DNA of 64,000 nt, from the NCBI GenBank assembly GCA_023423405.1, contig JAFAFR010000008.1, forward strand, positions 401,799 through 465,798. The letters are read 5' to 3'. The position numbers and the translations under genes were made by a program. Position 1 is the first letter of the stretch. The number at the start of each line of letters is the position of its first letter. Under the pieces are notes generated by a model. It did not search any database and was not told the DNA's origin. It saw only the letters and a program-made list of their open reading frames with translations. Positions 16,659-25,325 of the stretch are shown here, one piece after another. This stretch comes from Bacteroidota bacterium (lineage in GTDB: Bacteria > Bacteroidota > Bacteroidia > Chitinophagales > Chitinophagaceae).

Positions 16659-18459
16659 GCCGGTCTTTCAGCTCCTTCACCAGCGGGTATTGTTCCACCA
16701 GCAACTGGTAGCGTTCGCGGCTGTTCAGCGGGGCGTCTGTTTTTACCTGCAGGTCTTCGCGATACTCCACAATGACCTGGAAATTCAGGTAACGGTTCCG
16801 GAAACGCTGTTGTAAGAATTCACCCAACGGTATTCTTTCTCCGTCGATGAATTTTTGTTCCAGGTTATTGGCGCTGACCACGGTGAAGGACTGGTGGTCG
16901 TCGATTTTCAGGGATACCTGTTCAAAGCTTTGTACAGCCGGGTTTTTTTCCTGTCGCAATTTGGCGGCAAAATCCTTCCAGGCCAGTTGCAGGGCTTCTT
17001 CTGTAAGGGCGATGGCCGGCTGCTCATTCTCCTGCACGCTTTTGCTGAACTGCTGCCGGATCTTTGCAAGGGAGCCCAGTTTGCCACCAGCCGTTTTTTC
17101 TTTCTCCACCATCAGTTTTTCCTCTACCAGCAAAACGGCGCCCTGTGCGGCGGCGGGCCCTTGCACAGCCGGCGTTGTAGCGGCCGGCTTGTTTTCGGGT
17201 AGGGGTGCGGGTGAGAGAACCGGCGCCGCAGCCTCGCGGCCGACCGGGGCTGCAGTTGTAACTGCCGTGGCTGGCGGCTGGTATATAACAGGCTGCAGTA
17301 CCCGAAAATTAAGCGGGCGTGTATCGGTGAGCTTGCGCGCGCCGCTTTCCTGCACCATTTCGATGGCCTGCTGCAGGTAACAGAGCCGTATCAGCGTGAG
17401 CTCCACATGCAGCTTTTTGTTGCGGGCCTGTTTGTACTGTATTTCGGATTCGGCCAGAATATTCAGGGCGCTTACCAGGTAAGCCGCGCTGGTTTTGGTA
17501 GCGGTGGCCACATACTTTGTCCGGAAACTTTCCACCACTTCCATCAGCGTGGCTACTTTTTCATCCTTGCTCAGCAACAGGTTGCGGATGAATTCGGCAA
17601 AGCCGTTCAGCACAAGGTCGCCTTCAAAACCCTTGCGGTTGATGTCGTCGAAAAGCAGCATGGCGCCGCTGAGGTCCTGCTGCAGCATGGCTTCCATCAG
17701 CCTGAAATAATAATCGGCATCCAGGATGTTCAGGTGTTCCAGGGTATTCTGGTAAGAAAGTTCCCCGTTGGTGAAGCTCACAATTTTGTCGAGGATACTG
17801 AGCGCGTCGCGCATACAGCCTTCGCTTTTTTGTGCAATCACCTGCAGCGCCGCTTTTTCTGCCTGGATCTGTTCTTTCTCACAGATCTCATCCAGGTGCT
17901 CCACCGTATCGTTGGTGGTGATGCGTTTGAAGTCGAAGATCTGGCAGCGCGACAGGATGGTGGGCAGTATCTTATGCTTTTCGGTGGTGGCCAGTATAAA
18001 GATGGCGTAGTGCGGCGGTTCTTCCAGTGTTTTCAGGAAGGCGTTGAAGGCGCTGGTGCTGAGCATATGCACCTCATCCACGATATACACTTTGTACTTG
18101 CCTGCCTGGGGCGCGAAACGGACCTGTTCCACCAGGGCCCTGATATCGTCCACCGAGTTGTTGCTGGCGGCATCCAGCTCGTGGATGTTGAGCGAACTGC
18201 CTTCGTTGAAAGAAACGCAGGAGTGGCACTGGTTACAGGCTTCGCCTTCTGCCGATACGTTTTCGCAGTTGATCGTTTTGGCCAGGATGCGGGCGCAGGT
18301 GGTTTTACCCACACCTCGGGGGCCGCAGAACAGGAAGGCATGCGCCAGGTGATTGTTCCGGATGGCGTTTTTGAGCGTGGTGGTAATATGCGACTGTCCC
18401 ACTACCGTAGAGAAATTCTGCGGGCGGTATTTCCGGGCCGATACGATGAACTGTTCCAT
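16636..18459 (-). CDS. dnaX: DNA polymerase III gamma/tau subunit
   Basis: DnaX forms the clamp-loader ATPase and ties it to the replicative polymerase. The 607-residue protein has the P-loop GPRGVGKT (46-53), the four-Cys zinc site (Cys65, 75, 78, 81), the Walker B motif DEVH (128-131) and the sensor segment ATTEKHKILPTILSRCQ. A variable Pro/Ala-rich linker near 410-450 leads to a tau-like C-terminal domain. The start is ATG 18459 (MEQFIVSARKYRP), the family standard; the frame is open 20 codons further, but that extension is not family-like. A box TAATTTAG, one base off TAnnTTTG, ends 5 bases before the ATG. No gamma-type frameshift site was noticed. Confidence 0.95.
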   Translation of the reverse strand: MEQFIVSARKYRPQNFSTVVGQSHITTTLKNAIRNNHLAHAFLFCGPRGVGKTTCARILAKTINCENVSAEGEACNQCHSCVSFNEGSSLNIHELDAASNNSVDDIRALVEQVRFAPQAGKYKVYIVDEVHMLSTSAFNAFLKTLEEPPHYAIFILATTEKHKILPTILSRCQIFDFKRITTNDTVEHLDEICEKEQIQAEKAALQVIAQKSEGCMRDALSILDKIVSFTNGELSYQNTLEHLNILDADYYFRLMEAMLQQDLSGAMLLFDDINRKGFEGDLVLNGFAEFIRNLLLSKDEKVATLMEVVESFRTKYVATATKTSAAYLVSALNILAESEIQYKQARNKKLHVELTLIRLCYLQQAIEMVQESGARKLTDTRPLNFRVLQPVIYQPPATAVTTAAPVGREAAAPVLSPAPLPENKPAATTPAVQGPAAAQGAVLLVEEKLMVEKEKTAGGKLGSLAKIRQQFSKSVQENEQPAIALTEEALQLAWKDFAAKLRQEKNPAVQSFEQVSLKIDDHQSFTVVSANNLEQKFIDGERIPLGEFLQQRFRNRYLNFQVIVEYREDLQVKTDAPLNSRERYQLLVEQYPLVKELKDRLRLELDY

Positions 18460-18464
18460 GGCGG

Positions 18465-18472
18465 CTAAATTA
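18465..18472 (-). promoter_or_regulatory. near-consensus -7 box before dnaX
   Basis: The minus strand reads TAATTTAG, which differs from TAnnTTTG at one position and ends 5 bases before the dnaX ATG. It sits in the 19-base gap after the stop of the upstream gene, so dnaX could have its own leaderless transcript in addition to read-through. Confidence 0.35.
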
Positions 18473-18478
18473 GGCAAT

Positions 18479-19636
18479 TTAGAGCATGGGATGCCGCTCG
18501 AAGGGACGGCTGCTGTCAAAATGCATGCGGTAGGTGGTCAGTATCCGGCTGCGGTGTGGGGTGAGGCTTTCCGCCACCGCCACCATGCGCGGATTGAAAT
18601 CGCCGATCCACTGCATTTCGTATTCGGTATAGGGCAGGGTTTTCACCACGGCCGATGCTTCCGCGATGAGAAAGCTGTCCACGCCCTTGCCCTGGAACTC
18701 AGGAACGACCCCGAAAACAATGCCTACAAAGCGCGTATTTTTTACAAACTGTTTCAGGAAAAGAAAACGCAGTTTCTGGAACCAGCCGAATTTGCCGTTG
18801 AGGTAACGGAACCACTGGTTAAGATCGGGCAGGTTAATAAAAATGGCGATCGGTTCTTCTTTATAATAAGCAAACCATACGATCTTTTCATCCATCACCG
18901 GTTTCATGCTGCGGAACAGTTTTTTGCACTGCTCCAGGCTCAGTTCCTTATTGCCCGCGTGTTTGGCCCAGGCCTTGTTGTACACGGTATGAAAATCGGC
19001 AACAAAGTCATCGAGCCTTGATGTATCGATGTAACGCGCGCGGTACGCAGGGTCGCCGGAAAGGGCTTTTTGTCTTTCGTAGAATTTGGGCTGCAGGTCT
19101 TCGTGCGGGTGCATGCCGAAACAAAGCTGGTGATAAAAAGCCCGGAGGCCGTATCCTTCCAGCAGTTCCTGGTAATAGGGCAGGTTGTAATTCATGCAGT
19201 AGAGGGGCGACTGGAATCCTTTGGTGACCAATCCCCACCATTTGTCGCGCTCGCCAAAATTGATGGGTCCGTCCATGCTTTCCATACCTTCCTGCTGCAG
19301 CCAGCTTTTCGCAGCATCGAGCAGGCAGGCGGCTGCCTTGGGATCGTTGGTGCATTCAAAAAAGCCGAACCCGCCCACAGAGCCCTGGTCGCCCTTGTTA
19401 CGGTAGCGTTTGTTCACAAAAGCTGCAATGCGCCCGATGCACCGGCCCTGCTGGTCGAAAAGAATCCAGCGGATGGCTTTTCCATGGCGGAAACTTTTAT
19501 TTGCCGCGGGATCGAAAACAGATTGTATGTCCTTATCCAGCGGCCGGATCCAGTCGGGTATCCCGGAATAGATGCCCAGCGGCATTTCCAGGAACAGCCG
19601 CTGTTCGGCCTGGCTGATCACTTCCTTGAGCTGCAT
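18479..19636 (-). CDS. GNAT-fold (acyl-CoA N-acyltransferase-like) protein of unknown substrate
   Basis: This 385-residue protein resembles the YghO-like group of the Nat superfamily, which is widespread but uncharacterised in Bacteroidota. It has repeated GNAT-like strands, for example WILFDQQGRCIGRIAAFVN and an acetyl-CoA-loop-like VVPEFQGKGVDSFLIAEA (Q/R-x-x-G-x-G/A type). The start at 19636 is supported by a Shine-Dalgarno-like AAAGGAG about 7 bases upstream, which is unusual for this window. It lies 19 bases upstream of dnaX and is probably in the same transcript. Sequence alone does not give the substrate. Confidence 0.65.
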   Translation of the reverse strand: MQLKEVISQAEQRLFLEMPLGIYSGIPDWIRPLDKDIQSVFDPAANKSFRHGKAIRWILFDQQGRCIGRIAAFVNKRYRNKGDQGSVGGFGFFECTNDPKAAACLLDAAKSWLQQEGMESMDGPINFGERDKWWGLVTKGFQSPLYCMNYNLPYYQELLEGYGLRAFYHQLCFGMHPHEDLQPKFYERQKALSGDPAYRARYIDTSRLDDFVADFHTVYNKAWAKHAGNKELSLEQCKKLFRSMKPVMDEKIVWFAYYKEEPIAIFINLPDLNQWFRYLNGKFGWFQKLRFLFLKQFVKNTRFVGIVFGVVPEFQGKGVDSFLIAEASAVVKTLPYTEYEMQWIGDFNPRMVAVAESLTPHRSRILTTYRMHFDSSRPFERHPML

Positions 19637-19835
19637 GGTGTACTCCTTTCTTGAAAAGGCAAGTTAAACCGAACGGGCCTATTTTTTTCTTTTTACAACA
19701 GTATAGTGGAAGTCGCAGCAAACCTGCTTTGCGTTGTTTGGCATCCTGTAAGCTGTTCCTGATTTCCGTGGTTGCGGTGTTTTATTGGACAGGATGATGT
19801 AATTTTAAAAACAGGATCATCCAAAAAAATATGCC

Positions 19836-20054
19836 ATGACTGATAATTCCAAATTTTTAGCAGGATTGCTGCTGGGGGCTGCTGCCGGTGCGGCAATTGG
19901 TTACCTGCTGACCACTGATAAGGGAAAAGAAATTGTGGAGGAAATCAAATCGGCAGCCGGTGCCGCCGGCGATGAAGTGAAATCGGCCCTTGAAAAAGGG
20001 CGCAAATGGGCCAGTGAGTTTGAAGAAAAAGCTTCGTCTTCCTTCAATACCTAA
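19836..20054 (+). CDS. YtxH-domain small membrane protein
   Basis: This 72-residue protein has one glycine/alanine-rich membrane helix (FLAGLLLGAAAGAAIGYLL) followed by TTDKGKEIVEEIKSA and an amphipathic, charged tail; this is the YtxH architecture. Members are often linked to envelope or general stress. It is the first gene of a three-gene plus-strand set (19836-20784) of small envelope proteins, with a 9-base gap to the next. Function at the molecular level is unknown. Confidence 0.8.
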   Translation: MTDNSKFLAGLLLGAAAGAAIGYLLTTDKGKEIVEEIKSAAGAAGDEVKSALEKGRKWASEFEEKASSSFNT

Positions 20055-20063
20055 GCCATTCGC

Positions 20064-20450
20064 ATGGAAAAAGAAGAAAGCAGTTATTTCGACAGAACGG
20101 AATCTATGCTGCGGCAATACCTGGAGAACCGGGCCCTGCTGCTGAAATTAACGGCAACCGAAAAAACAGCCCGCCTCGCGGCAGCGCTGGTGATTTTTAT
20201 GTGTGTGCTGCTGCTTGGTTTTTTCCTGCTGCTGTTCATCAGCATCATGGCAGGGTATCTTTTTTCCAAATGGACCGGCAGCCTGTTTTATGGATTTGGC
20301 ATTGTGACGCTCCTGTATCTTATCTTATTGATACTGGTACTGTCGCTCCGTAAGAAGTACCTGGACCCGCTTATAACGAATACGGTTGTACGCATTTTCT
20401 TTGATAAAACAGATGAAGACGATGACAACACAGCAAAAAAGCAACCGTGA
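20064..20450 (+). CDS. phage-holin-like (YqjE-type) inner-membrane protein
   Basis: The 128-residue protein has a basic/acidic N-terminal helix, two adjacent membrane helices (about 44-66 and 73-95) and a charged cytoplasmic tail ending EDDDNTAKKQP. This matches the family annotated as phage holin 3_6/YqjE, which in bacterial chromosomes is not a phage holin but an accessory of YtxH-like stress proteins. It follows the YtxH gene by 9 bases and overlaps the next gene by 38 bases. Confidence 0.75.
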   Translation: MEKEESSYFDRTESMLRQYLENRALLLKLTATEKTARLAAALVIFMCVLLLGFFLLLFISIMAGYLFSKWTGSLFYGFGIVTLLYLILLILVLSLRKKYLDPLITNTVVRIFFDKTDEDDDNTAKKQP

Positions 20451-20784
20451 TCTTTCCTATATCAGCAATGTGGGCGATCTGCAGGCGGAAGCACACCGGC
20501 TGCGGTTGCTGATCCGCGAACAGGAAGCTGAGCTCCGCGAGCATTTCCGGCACCTGCCGAAGGAGGCCATGAAGGCCGGCGTGGGCGCGGTGGCTGCCCC
20601 GGTCCTGAAAAACAAGGCGGCCAGCATTGCCATTGCCGCCGGTTCGGCGCTGGTGGGAAATTTCTTTGTCAAAAAAGCTGCGGCCACGGCCTCACAGGCC
20701 GCATTTTCTTCTTTCAAAAAAGCCGGTGCACTGGCGCTGGGACGCCTGGCGCTGAACTGGCTTTTCCGCGATAAGAAGAAATAA
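20413..20784 (+). CDS. small alanine-rich protein of the YtxH/holin-like set, unknown function
   Basis: The 123-residue product (start ATG 20413; ATG 20422 also possible) has a coiled-coil-like segment (RLRLLIREQEAELREHF) and then Ala/Gly-rich helices, one of them membrane-like (SIAIAAGSALVGNFFV), and ends in basic residues (RDKKK). The overlap with the preceding gene suggests coupled translation. I know no described function; the context suggests an envelope-associated accessory of the two preceding proteins. The frame is open to 20386, but the longer start would increase the overlap further. Confidence 0.65.
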   Translation: MKTMTTQQKSNRDLSYISNVGDLQAEAHRLRLLIREQEAELREHFRHLPKEAMKAGVGAVAAPVLKNKAASIAIAAGSALVGNFFVKKAAATASQAAFSSFKKAGALALGRLALNWLFRDKKK

Positions 20785-20805
20785 GTCTCCGGGTTCGGCT
20801 CCGGC

Positions 20806-22428
20806 TTACCTGGTGCCGCCACCCGCATCGCCGGCGAACATCTTATCCATCATTTTCTGGTCGTGCCCATAAATGTCTTCCCGGAAATTGAGCTCCCCGT
20901 TCCGGTCCACCCAGGACGTAAAATAGCCGATATACACCGGCAGGGTCTGCGTAACGGTCACCCATTTTTCTTTCCCCGCATGCATGGCTGCATCCATTTT
21001 GGCGGATGTCCAACTGGAGTCTTCGCGCAGCAGCCACTGGGCCAGTTTTTTCGGCTCGGCCACACGGATGCAACCATGGCTGAAATTCCTTTTGCTCTCG
21101 TTAAAGAGGCTTTTGGAGGGGGTATCGTGCAAATAAATATTGTAGCTGTTGGGAAAGAGAAACTTTACCAGCCCCAGTGAATTTTTGGGTCCCGGTTTTT
21201 GCCGCACGTTGCCACCGTTCCATTCCATATTGTGCCTTGCCAGATAGGAACTATTGCGTTTGATACCCGGCAGCACTTCGGCTTTCAGGATGCCGGGTGG
21301 TACATACCAGTAAGGACTGAACACGATGTTTTTGAGGTTGCCGGTAAAGATCACGGTGTTGTGGGAATTGGAACCAACCACTACGTCCATGTTGAAAGCC
21401 AGGTTCCCGGACTCGTAGGCATGGAGCCGGAATTCGGGGATATTGACCAGGATGTAGTCGGTGCGTGGTTCGGCGGGCGCCCAGCGGAGCCTTTCCATGT
21501 TCACCAGGATCTGGCGGATGCGGTAGGTGATGGGCCGGTTCATTTCCTGCAGGGTGGCGCCACCCACTACGCCGTCTTCCTTCAGTCCATAGCGGTGCTG
21601 GAAGCGGCGCACGGCCCGGACGAGGCTGGTGTCGAAAACCGCCTGGTGGTTGTTGGAATCGAGGTCGCCGGTAAGGGCCAGCCTTTCCCGGATCTGGGTC
21701 ACCACCTGGCCGGTATCGCCCAGGCTTATCTTTTTCAGCTTGGTTTGGAGGGGCTCCCAGGCATGCTTTTTCTCCAGCTCATAATAGCGGTTGAGCGATT
21801 TCCGCAGCAGTCCGTATTGCCGGTTCACCGGTTCGTAGTCGGCCAGGGTCACCCCGTTTTTGGCGATGATGGTGTCGAGGTAGGCAAGCACGTCCACTTT
21901 GCGGCGGGGGATGAACCAGCCGAGGTCCCTGCTGTTGAGCTGTGAATTGCCGCCATAGGCCTTGGCGGTGTAGCGGAAGAACTGGCGGGTCAGCTCCAGC
22001 TCCACGCGCGGGCGCAGGCTGTCGGGGATGGCTTTGGGGCCGCCGGCGGCTACGGAATCCATCCAGGCTTCCAGGAAGGGGTTGTAAATGCTGCTGTCGC
22101 CGCCATAAGCAAGGTAGTTTTGCTGCCGGTTCCAGAAAGAGCCGGCCTGTTCGCTGATGCCCGAGGAATCGAACCAGGCCAGGGTATAGTTGCGGGGATT
22201 GTAGAAGCTCCGGAAGAGTTGGAAAATGGTATCGGGCACTTGTTTCCCGGCCAGGAACTTTTCCAGGTAGGTGCTGTCGAGGAAAAGGGTGGAATAGGCA
22301 TTGGTTATATTGATGGCGGTATCGCGGGGCGGAAGGGGACGCTGGACAGTTCCGGGCGACTGGCTGCAGGCGCTGAAAAGGCAGCCCCCCAGAAGGGCGG
22401 AAAATAAAAGCCGGTTTAATGGTATCAT
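20806..22428 (-). CDS. L,D-transpeptidase lipoprotein (YcbB/LdtD-like)
   Basis: L,D-transpeptidases make 3-3 crosslinks in peptidoglycan. The 540-residue protein starts with a lipoprotein signal (lipobox FSAC, Cys21), has a large N-terminal domain, a peptidoglycan-binding repeat (AVRRFQHRYGLKEDGVVGG) and the YkuD catalytic domain with the motif FSHGCIRVAEPKKLAQ, whose Cys is the nucleophile. This order matches the YcbB family. ATG 22428 is chosen because it begins the lipoprotein signal; the frame is open 22 codons further, but that part covers the promoter. It is divergent from atpD. Confidence 0.92.
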   Translation of the reverse strand: MIPLNRLLFSALLGGCLFSACSQSPGTVQRPLPPRDTAINITNAYSTLFLDSTYLEKFLAGKQVPDTIFQLFRSFYNPRNYTLAWFDSSGISEQAGSFWNRQQNYLAYGGDSSIYNPFLEAWMDSVAAGGPKAIPDSLRPRVELELTRQFFRYTAKAYGGNSQLNSRDLGWFIPRRKVDVLAYLDTIIAKNGVTLADYEPVNRQYGLLRKSLNRYYELEKKHAWEPLQTKLKKISLGDTGQVVTQIRERLALTGDLDSNNHQAVFDTSLVRAVRRFQHRYGLKEDGVVGGATLQEMNRPITYRIRQILVNMERLRWAPAEPRTDYILVNIPEFRLHAYESGNLAFNMDVVVGSNSHNTVIFTGNLKNIVFSPYWYVPPGILKAEVLPGIKRNSSYLARHNMEWNGGNVRQKPGPKNSLGLVKFLFPNSYNIYLHDTPSKSLFNESKRNFSHGCIRVAEPKKLAQWLLREDSSWTSAKMDAAMHAGKEKWVTVTQTLPVYIGYFTSWVDRNGELNFREDIYGHDQKMMDKMFAGDAGGGTR

Positions 22429-22445
22429 TGGCAGATGTTCTATTC

Positions 22446-22453
22446 CAAAAATA
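22446..22453 (-). promoter_or_regulatory. promoter box of the L,D-transpeptidase gene
   Basis: The minus strand reads TATTTTTG, a perfect TAnnTTTG, with TTTG 22 bases upstream as a plausible -33 element. The start codon is 17 bases downstream. The -33 element overlaps the atpD -7 region on the other strand. Confidence 0.6.
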
Positions 22454-22464
22454 ATTAAAACCCT

Positions 22465-22472
22465 TACCTTTG
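22465..22472 (+). promoter_or_regulatory. -7 promoter box of atpD
   Basis: TACCTTTG matches TAnnTTTG perfectly and lies 40 bases before the atpD ATG, giving a leader of about 35 bases. The nearest upstream TTG (22428-22430) is too far for a normal -33 element, so the promoter may be weak or use a divergent -33. Confidence 0.55.
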
Positions 22473-22512
22473 CGCCAAATTTCGAAAACCTCACCTAAAG
22501 GGTTCTACATAT

Positions 22513-24012
22513 ATGTCTAGTAAAGGAAAGATCAAACAAATCATCGGCGCTGTACTGGATGTGCAGTTCGACGGAAAATTACCTGAAATCCTGAATGCGC
22601 TTGAGATCAGGCGGGAAAATGCAGAACCACTGGTGCTGGAAGTTCAGCAACACCTGGGTGAGGACAGCGTTCGTTGCATTGCGATGGATGGAACCGAAGG
22701 ACTGGTTCGCGGAATGGAAGTGGTGGATATGGGCCGTCCCATCACCATGCCTACCGGCGATGGCATCAATGGTCGTCTTTTCAATGTAACAGGCGATCCC
22801 ATCGACGGGCTGCCTGCCGTCAGCAAAACCAATGGCCGTTCCATTCACAACAAACCGCCTTTGTTCGAAGACCTCAGCACGCAAACTGAAGTGCTGTTCA
22901 CCGGTATCAAAGTGATCGACCTCATCGAGCCCTATGCAAAAGGTGGTAAGATCGGTCTCTTCGGTGGTGCGGGTGTAGGTAAAACCGTATTGATCCAGGA
23001 ACTCATCAACAATATCGCCAAGGGCCACGGTGGCCTTTCTGTATTCGCCGGCGTGGGCGAGCGTACCCGTGAAGGGAACGACCTCATGCGCGAAATGATC
23101 GAAGCCGGCATCATGAAATATGGTGAAGGTTTCAAACACAGCATGGAAGAAGGCGGATGGGACCTCGACAAAGTAAACCTCGAAGAGCTGAAAGAATCCA
23201 AAGCAACCTTTGTATTCGGACAGATGAACGAGCCGCCCGGCGCCCGCGCCCGTGTAGCCCTGAGCGGACTGACCATCGCCGAATATTTTCGCGATGGCGA
23301 CGGCACCGGTAAAGGAAAAGACATCCTCTTCTTCGTAGATAATATCTTCCGTTTCACACAGGCCGGATCTGAAGTATCGGCCCTGCTGGGACGTATGCCT
23401 TCCGCGGTGGGTTACCAGCCCACCCTGGCTACCGAAATGGGCCTCATGCAGGAAAGGATCACTTCGACCCGTTCCGGTTCCATCACTTCCGTACAGGCGG
23501 TGTACGTACCGGCGGATGACCTTACCGACCCTGCGCCTGCAACCACTTTCGCCCACCTCGACGCCACCACGGTATTGAGCCGTAAGATCGCCGACCTGGG
23601 TATTTATCCCGCGGTGGATCCCCTGGATTCTACGTCCCGTATCCTTACCCCGCTGGTAGTGGGTGAATCTCATTACAACACCGCCAACCGTGTGAAACTG
23701 ATCCTGCAACGTTATAAAGAACTGCAGGATATCATTGCGATCCTGGGTATGGACGAACTGAGCGACGACGACAAGATGACCGTTGCCCGTGCTCGGAAAG
23801 TGCAGCGTTTCCTGAGCCAGCCCTTCCATGTGGCCGAACAGTTTACCGGTCTGAAAGGTGTGTTCGTGAGCATTGAAGATACCATCCGTGGATTTAATAT
23901 GATCATGGACGGCGAAGTGGACGATTATCCGGAAGCTGCCTTCAACCTGGTGGGTACCATCGAGGATGCCATCGAAAAAGGCAAGAAACTGCTGGCCCAG
24001 GCCCAGGGATAA
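22513..24012 (+). CDS. atpD: ATP synthase F1 subunit beta
   Basis: The catalytic beta subunit of F1 has all expected motifs in this 499-residue protein: the Walker A motif GGAGVGKT (151-158), the F1 segment ALLGRMPSAVGYQPTLATEM and the signature PAVDPLDSTSR. Length and start (MSSKGKIKQI) agree with the family. atpC follows after 21 bases and a bidirectional terminator closes the pair. The other F1Fo genes are absent here; the separate atpDC pair is typical of Bacteroidota. Confidence 0.97.
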   Translation: MSSKGKIKQIIGAVLDVQFDGKLPEILNALEIRRENAEPLVLEVQQHLGEDSVRCIAMDGTEGLVRGMEVVDMGRPITMPTGDGINGRLFNVTGDPIDGLPAVSKTNGRSIHNKPPLFEDLSTQTEVLFTGIKVIDLIEPYAKGGKIGLFGGAGVGKTVLIQELINNIAKGHGGLSVFAGVGERTREGNDLMREMIEAGIMKYGEGFKHSMEEGGWDLDKVNLEELKESKATFVFGQMNEPPGARARVALSGLTIAEYFRDGDGTGKGKDILFFVDNIFRFTQAGSEVSALLGRMPSAVGYQPTLATEMGLMQERITSTRSGSITSVQAVYVPADDLTDPAPATTFAHLDATTVLSRKIADLGIYPAVDPLDSTSRILTPLVVGESHYNTANRVKLILQRYKELQDIIAILGMDELSDDDKMTVARARKVQRFLSQPFHVAEQFTGLKGVFVSIEDTIRGFNMIMDGEVDDYPEAAFNLVGTIEDAIEKGKKLLAQAQG

Positions 24013-24033
24013 TCCCAACTTCAAACCAAGCAT

Positions 24034-24297
24034 ATGAATCTCGAAATATTAACACCGGAAAGGAAGCTGTACAGCGGCGAAGTGTATGGCGTGCAACTGC
24101 CGGGAGTGGATGGATTGTTCGAAGTGCTGGAAAGGCACGCACCCATGGTGAGCGCACTGAAAGCAGGTCAGCTTAAAGTGCTGAAAAGCAGGTCCAGCCA
24201 CGATCATACGCTGTTTACCATACAGGGCGGCTTTGTGGAAGTTTTTCACAACAAGGTCACTGTGCTGGTGGAAGGCGCTGTTCCGGCAGAACAATAA
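24034..24297 (+). CDS. atpC: ATP synthase F1 subunit epsilon, short form
   Basis: The 87-residue protein contains only the N-terminal beta-sandwich of epsilon (NLEILTPERKLYSGEVYGVQL, then GFVEVFHNKVTVLVEGAV). The C-terminal helical hairpin that inhibits ATP hydrolysis in E. coli is missing, which is the normal state in many Bacteroidota. It follows atpD and ends 20 bases before a strong terminator. Confidence 0.93.
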   Translation: MNLEILTPERKLYSGEVYGVQLPGVDGLFEVLERHAPMVSALKAGQLKVLKSRSSHDHTLFTIQGGFVEVFHNKVTVLVEGAVPAEQ

Positions 24298-24317
24298 AAA
24301 AGATGTTTTACAAAAAG

Positions 24318-24343
24318 CCCGCAACCTGGTTGCGGGTTTTTTT
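24318..24343 (+). terminator. intrinsic terminator of atpD-atpC
   Basis: CCCGCAAC (24318-24325) pairs perfectly with GTTGCGGG (24329-24336) around a 3-base loop and is followed by seven T. A run of A precedes the stem, so it could also act on the minus strand. Confidence 0.9.
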
Positions 24344-24598
24344 ATGCCGTTTTTTCACCCGGGTAAAGATGGGTGAAAGGACGCTGGCGGCGCTTATCAC
24401 TGCATTGTAATATTGTTATTGAAATCAGGGCTGCCGGGTGAATGTGCAAAGAAGTGTTGGTAGCAGCCTTTGGGTTCATTTGGGGTAGTAAGTGGAACAA
24501 AAGACCGGTCTCCTCTGGATGTGCCGGTTTTTTGTTCTTAGCCTTGTAGCGGCAGGGGGCTACTTGTAGCGGTGCAGTGGCCCGCTTGCATGCTTCGC
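24344..24598. other. intergenic region between atpC and yqgE
   Basis: These 255 bases hold no gene I can support. They contain a second terminator (24496-24536) and a 10-base direct repeat cttgtagcgg at 24543-24552 and 24563-24572. A 35-codon open frame runs through the terminator and is not credible. Confidence 0.6.
24496..24536 (-). terminator. bidirectional terminator downstream of yqgE
   Basis: AACAAAAGACCGG (24496-24508) pairs with CCGGTTTTTTGTT (24524-24536) over 13 positions, with one G-U pair and a 15-base loop. Both strands carry a U-rich stretch after the GC core. It lies 63 bases downstream of the yqgE stop and probably ends that transcript, while also backing up the atpC terminator. 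Confidence 0.7.
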
Positions 24599-25156
24599 TT
24601 AATTGAGTTGCGGATCAATTGGGTAATTGACCAGTTGCTCGTATTCGCCGCCCAACTCCAGCAAAGCTTCTTTCCAGATGGCTTCCTGGTTGCGGTGAAA
24701 AATGAGCCGGCGGGTGCCGTGGGAAGTGATCCAGGATTTTTCGTCGAGCTCGCCCTGTAATTGTCCCTCCGACCACCCGGAATAACCTATAAAAAAACGG
24801 ATACCGCCCGGTTCGATTTCACCCGACTTCAGCAGGGCCACCGCTGTTTCAAAATCGCCGCCCCAGAATACGCCATCGGTCACTTCAAAACCACCGGGAA
24901 TCTTGCCGGGATAACGGTGCAGGAAATGAATGGTGTCCATTTGCACCGGTCCGCCGTAAAAAACAGTGAGTGGCATACCTTCCGCACTGGCCATTAACTG
25001 ATCGAGCGTAAACTCGTAGGGGCGGTTCAACACAAATCCAAAACTGCCTTCGTCCTGGTGCTCGCACAGAAAAACCACTGTGCGCTTAAAATTCGGATCT
25101 TTCAGAAAAGGATCAGCGATCAACAATACCCCCGCAGCCGGTAATATTTGTGTCAT
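24599..25156 (-). CDS. YqgE/AlgH family protein
   Basis: The 185-residue protein has the YqgE/AlgH hallmarks: an N-terminal segment PAAGVLLIADPFLKDPNFKR, FGFVLNRPYEFTLDQL, YGGPVQMDTIHFLHR and the C-terminal FIGYSGWSEGQLQGELDEKS. Length matches the family. AlgH was once described as a regulator of alginate genes in Pseudomonas, but the biochemical role remains unclear. It stands alone on the minus strand between the atpDC terminator region and a divergent histidine kinase. Confidence 0.93.
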   Translation of the reverse strand: MTQILPAAGVLLIADPFLKDPNFKRTVVFLCEHQDEGSFGFVLNRPYEFTLDQLMASAEGMPLTVFYGGPVQMDTIHFLHRYPGKIPGGFEVTDGVFWGGDFETAVALLKSGEIEPGGIRFFIGYSGWSEGQLQGELDEKSWITSHGTRRLIFHRNQEAIWKEALLELGGEYEQLVNYPIDPQLN

Positions 25157-25312
25157 ACCATTAATTTATAGAATATTGAGGAATGGAACAATAAATATTT
25201 AGGTGTTAACACTTATCCCCAAATCTAAAAACTATGACGGTAACGGGATATAAACTCCTGTTAATTCAGGACTTAGCTGACAAGCGGCGGGATGGGTTCC
25301 AAAAACCAAATG

Positions 25313-25320
25313 TAGATTTG
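25313..25320 (+). promoter_or_regulatory. TAnnTTTG promoter box of the histidine kinase
   Basis: TAGATTTG is a perfect TAnnTTTG match that ends 5 bases before the ATG at 25326, leaving no room for a leader. No good TTG lies at the -33 position. Confidence 0.55.
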
Positions 25321-25325
25321 CCAGA

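Noticed and set aside
20064..20450. A prophage holin
   Set aside because: No other phage gene is nearby, and the pairing with YtxH fits the chromosomal stress-protein family that only shares the holin name.
24344..24536. A possible small RNA between two terminators, with a 35-codon frame at 24441
   Set aside because: The second hairpin is bidirectional and best explained as the yqgE terminator; no good promoter precedes it, and the short frame runs through the hairpin.
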